64,000 nucleotides of DNA from the NCBI RefSeq assembly GCF_037478005.1, contig NZ_CP144164.1:372001-436000 (forward strand), written 5' to 3'. Each line of letters begins with the position of its first letter. Position 1 is the first letter of the stretch. Source of the DNA: Alteromonas sp. M12 (GTDB taxonomy: Bacteria > Pseudomonadota > Gammaproteobacteria > Enterobacterales > Alteromonadaceae). Position numbers and translations under genes: made by a program. Shown here piece by piece: positions 62,099-64,000 of the stretch. The notes beneath the pieces are model-generated. The model worked only from the letters and a program-made list of their open reading frames with translations. It was not told where the DNA came from and ran no database searches.

Positions 62099-64000
62099 TT
62101 AAATTTTTTCCAATTTAGCATAGGCCAACATTAGCCACTTTGTCCCTATGTTGTCAAAATTCACTTCAACTCGGGCATGTTCACCGCTTCCTTCGTAATT
62201 TAAAACGGTTCCTTCTTGAAACTTACTATGTTTGACCCGTTGCCCTAGCTGAAAACCGGTAGACTCAAACGCCATATGCGATGTTGCTGGTTGAAAGCGG
62301 TTTTGAATCGGGCGGCTGACGGTTGTTCGCAGGCGCACTTCCTCAATACATTCACTGGGAATTTCTTTGATAAAACGTGATGGTGTATGGTATTTATCTT
62401 GACCATATAACCGTCTTGATTCGGCATAAGTCATGTATAGTTTTTGCATCGCACGGGTCATACCGACATAACAAAGTCTGCGTTCTTCCTCTAAGCGCCC
62501 GGGCTCTTCATGGCTCATCTGGCTGGGGAACATACCTTCTTCAACACCGGCTAAGAAAACTAATGGAAATTCCAAGCCTTTTGCTGAATGTATTGTCATC
62601 ATTTGCACGGCGTCTTGGTGGGCATCGGCTTGTGATTCACCTGCTTCCAATGATGCGTGGGCTAGGAACGCTGATAAGGGAGTCATGTTTTCAGCCTCTT
62701 CAGGGGCTTCGAATTGCTTACAAGCGGTCACGAGTTCCTCAAGGTTTTCGATACGAGCTTGGGCTTTTTCACCTTTTTCCGCCTGATACATAGCAAATAG
62801 GCCTGAATTTTTGATGACATGATCAGCTTGCTGGTCTAATTCAAATTCTTGTACTTCAACTTGTAACTTCAATATTAACTCGACGAAGCGCTGAAGTGCG
62901 GTGGCAGCTCTTCCTGAAAAACGCTTTTCACGGAGCATGTCATTGGTGGCTTGCCACATTGATAACTCTTCATTACGGGCTGTTTCTCGAATTAATCCAA
63001 GGGTTTTATCTCCAATCCCACGAGTTGGCGTGTTCACAACTCGCTCATAAGCTGCATCATCTATTGGTTGATTAATCAGCCTTAGGTAGGCTAGGGCATC
63101 TTTGATTTCTTGGCGTTCGAAAAAGCGTAATCCGCCGTATATCCTATACGCCACCGACTCCTGTAACAGAGCTTCTTCTATAACCCGGGATTGAGCGTTG
63201 TTGCGATACAAAATGGCACAATCTGCTAACGCATCACCTTTGTCGCTCCATTCCTTAATCCGTGCCACAATGAATCGAGCTTCATCCAGTTCATTGAAGC
63301 CTGCATACATAGAAATGGCTTCGCCTTCGGCATCTTCAGTCCATAGGTCTTTGCCTAGTCGCCCTTGGTTATTATCTATCACCGCATTAGCGGCTTTGAG
63401 AATATTGCCTGTTGAGCGATAGTTCTGTTCTAGTCGAATTGTCTTGGCGCTAGGAAAGTCCCGCAAAAAGTGCTGAATATTTTCCACATTGGCGCCACGC
63501 CAGCCGTATATGGATTGATCATCGTCACCTACAATCATCATGTTGTTGTCTGCACAGCTCAAAATGCGCAACCAAGCATATTGGATGTTGTTAGTGTCTT
63601 GAAATTCATCGACCAAAATTGTGCGGAAACGTTTTTGGTAATGTCTGAGTACATCGGGGTTGTTCAGCCACAATTCATGGGCGCGCAGCAATAACTCAGC
63701 AAAATCTACCAAGCCTGAGCGATCACAGGTTTGTTGATAAGCTTGGTATATGTCTTTCATGGTTTGTTTGGTTGGATCACCCTGAGTATCTATGTGCTCA
63801 GGTCGCAGGCCTTCGTCTTTATTGCCATTGATGTACCATTGAATCGATTTAGGTTGCCAATTCTTTTCATCTAAATTAAGCGATTTAATCACCCGACGAA
63901 CTAATCGATACTGGTCATCAGAGTCCAATATCTGAAAATTCTCAGGTAAGCGTGCCTCTTTGAAATGAGTTCTAAGCAGTCGATGGGCGAGTCCGTGAAA
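62099..64000 (-). CDS. uvrD: DNA helicase II UvrD (N-terminus beyond window)
   Basis: 3'-5' superfamily-1 helicase of nucleotide-excision and mismatch repair. The frame is open to the window edge: 64000 back to 62099 gives 633 residues, beginning inside the conserved FHGLAHRLLR motif. About 90 N-terminal residues, including the Walker A loop, are missing. The first in-frame ATG/TTG near 63928 is not the real start. Visible motifs: DEFQDTNNIQYAWLR, GDDDQSIYGWRGA, EQNYRSTGNILKAAN, VYRIYGGLRFFERQEIKDA-like motif IV region, and TIHSAKGLEFPLVFLAG, EEERRLCYVGMTRA. The C-terminal RNA-polymerase-binding Tudor-like end (QRVKHSKFQEGTVLNYEGSG) is present. Confidence 0.95.
   Translation of the reverse strand, partial: FHGLAHRLLRTHFKEARLPENFQILDSDDQYRLVRRVIKSLNLDEKNWQPKSIQWYINGNKDEGLRPEHIDTQGDPTKQTMKDIYQAYQQTCDRSGLVDFAELLLRAHELWLNNPDVLRHYQKRFRTILVDEFQDTNNIQYAWLRILSCADNNMMIVGDDDQSIYGWRGANVENIQHFLRDFPSAKTIRLEQNYRSTGNILKAANAVIDNNQGRLGKDLWTEDAEGEAISMYAGFNELDEARFIVARIKEWSDKGDALADCAILYRNNAQSRVIEEALLQESVAYRIYGGLRFFERQEIKDALAYLRLINQPIDDAAYERVVNTPTRGIGDKTLGLIRETARNEELSMWQATNDMLREKRFSGRAATALQRFVELILKLQVEVQEFELDQQADHVIKNSGLFAMYQAEKGEKAQARIENLEELVTACKQFEAPEEAENMTPLSAFLAHASLEAGESQADAHQDAVQMMTIHSAKGLEFPLVFLAGVEEGMFPSQMSHEEPGRLEEERRLCYVGMTRAMQKLYMTYAESRRLYGQDKYHTPSRFIKEIPSECIEEVRLRTTVSRPIQNRFQPATSHMAFESTGFQLGQRVKHSKFQEGTVLNYEGSGEHARVEVNFDNIGTKWLMLAYAKLEKI

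Overview
The window reads as chromosomal DNA of a marine gammaproteobacterium, most likely order Alteromonadales (Glaciecola/Paraglaciecola-like). This is inferred from gene families, moderate AT richness and the recQ-yigI-...-rarD-...-uvrD neighbourhood; no rRNA gene or other taxonomic marker is present. I found no tRNA, rRNA, CRISPR array, integrase or prophage.

Region 1 (1-13.4 kb) is an exopolysaccharide locus. On the + strand are a WcaI-like glycosyltransferase and the GDP-fucose genes gmd and fcl plus the Nudix hydrolase gmm. Converging on them from the - strand are an outer-membrane beta-barrel, a short Wza-type export protein, a Wzc-type tyrosine autokinase, a CpsB-type PHP phosphatase, a small membrane-anchored protein, an O-antigen-ligase-like protein and a nucleotidyltransferase. 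Together they make GDP-fucose, polymerise and export the polymer, and control export by tyrosine phosphorylation.

Region 2 (13.7-21.6 kb) is a copper/silver efflux operon. It holds a small Cys/Met/His-rich periplasmic protein, a TolC-family protein, a CusB-like adaptor with a C-terminal tail of about 30-residue Met/His tandem repeats, and a CusA-like pump that keeps the three-methionine site.

Region 3 (22.7-31.7 kb, - strand) has a PEP-CTERM protein, a Tat-exported PhoX-like phosphatase, tatABC and an RND pump with its adaptor.

Region 4 (32-46 kb) holds a DsrE-like protein, an unknown 7-TM protein, an ATP-grasp enzyme, an Lrp-type regulator divergent from tryptophan dioxygenase/kynureninase genes, a receiver-TPR protein lacking the phospho-aspartate, a DUF3300 protein and a second RND pump. 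Region 5 (46-64 kb) is mostly housekeeping: ribA, a GGDEF/EAL protein, selO, cytochrome c, GST, recQ, a YigI-like thioesterase, a RAYT/IS200-like transposase, an MscS channel, an ABC1 kinase, DUF3010, rarD, a diguanylate cyclase with two degenerate receivers, and uvrD, cut by the window edge.

The most striking non-coding feature is five large arrays of REP/BIME-type palindromes (2.5-3.3, 4.8-5.2, 14.2-14.9, 21.6-22.6 and 26.5-27.4 kb). Each palindrome has a 5' GTAG foot and a stem whose sequence varies by paired changes. In three places the TAG of that foot is the stop codon of the neighbouring gene. None of these arrays occurs beyond 27.4 kb. The only REP-type transposase in the window (54.9-55.9 kb) is bordered by a different signal, inverted GGACAGTC-like motifs, and a gene-free cluster of similar motifs lies at 58.9-59.05 kb.
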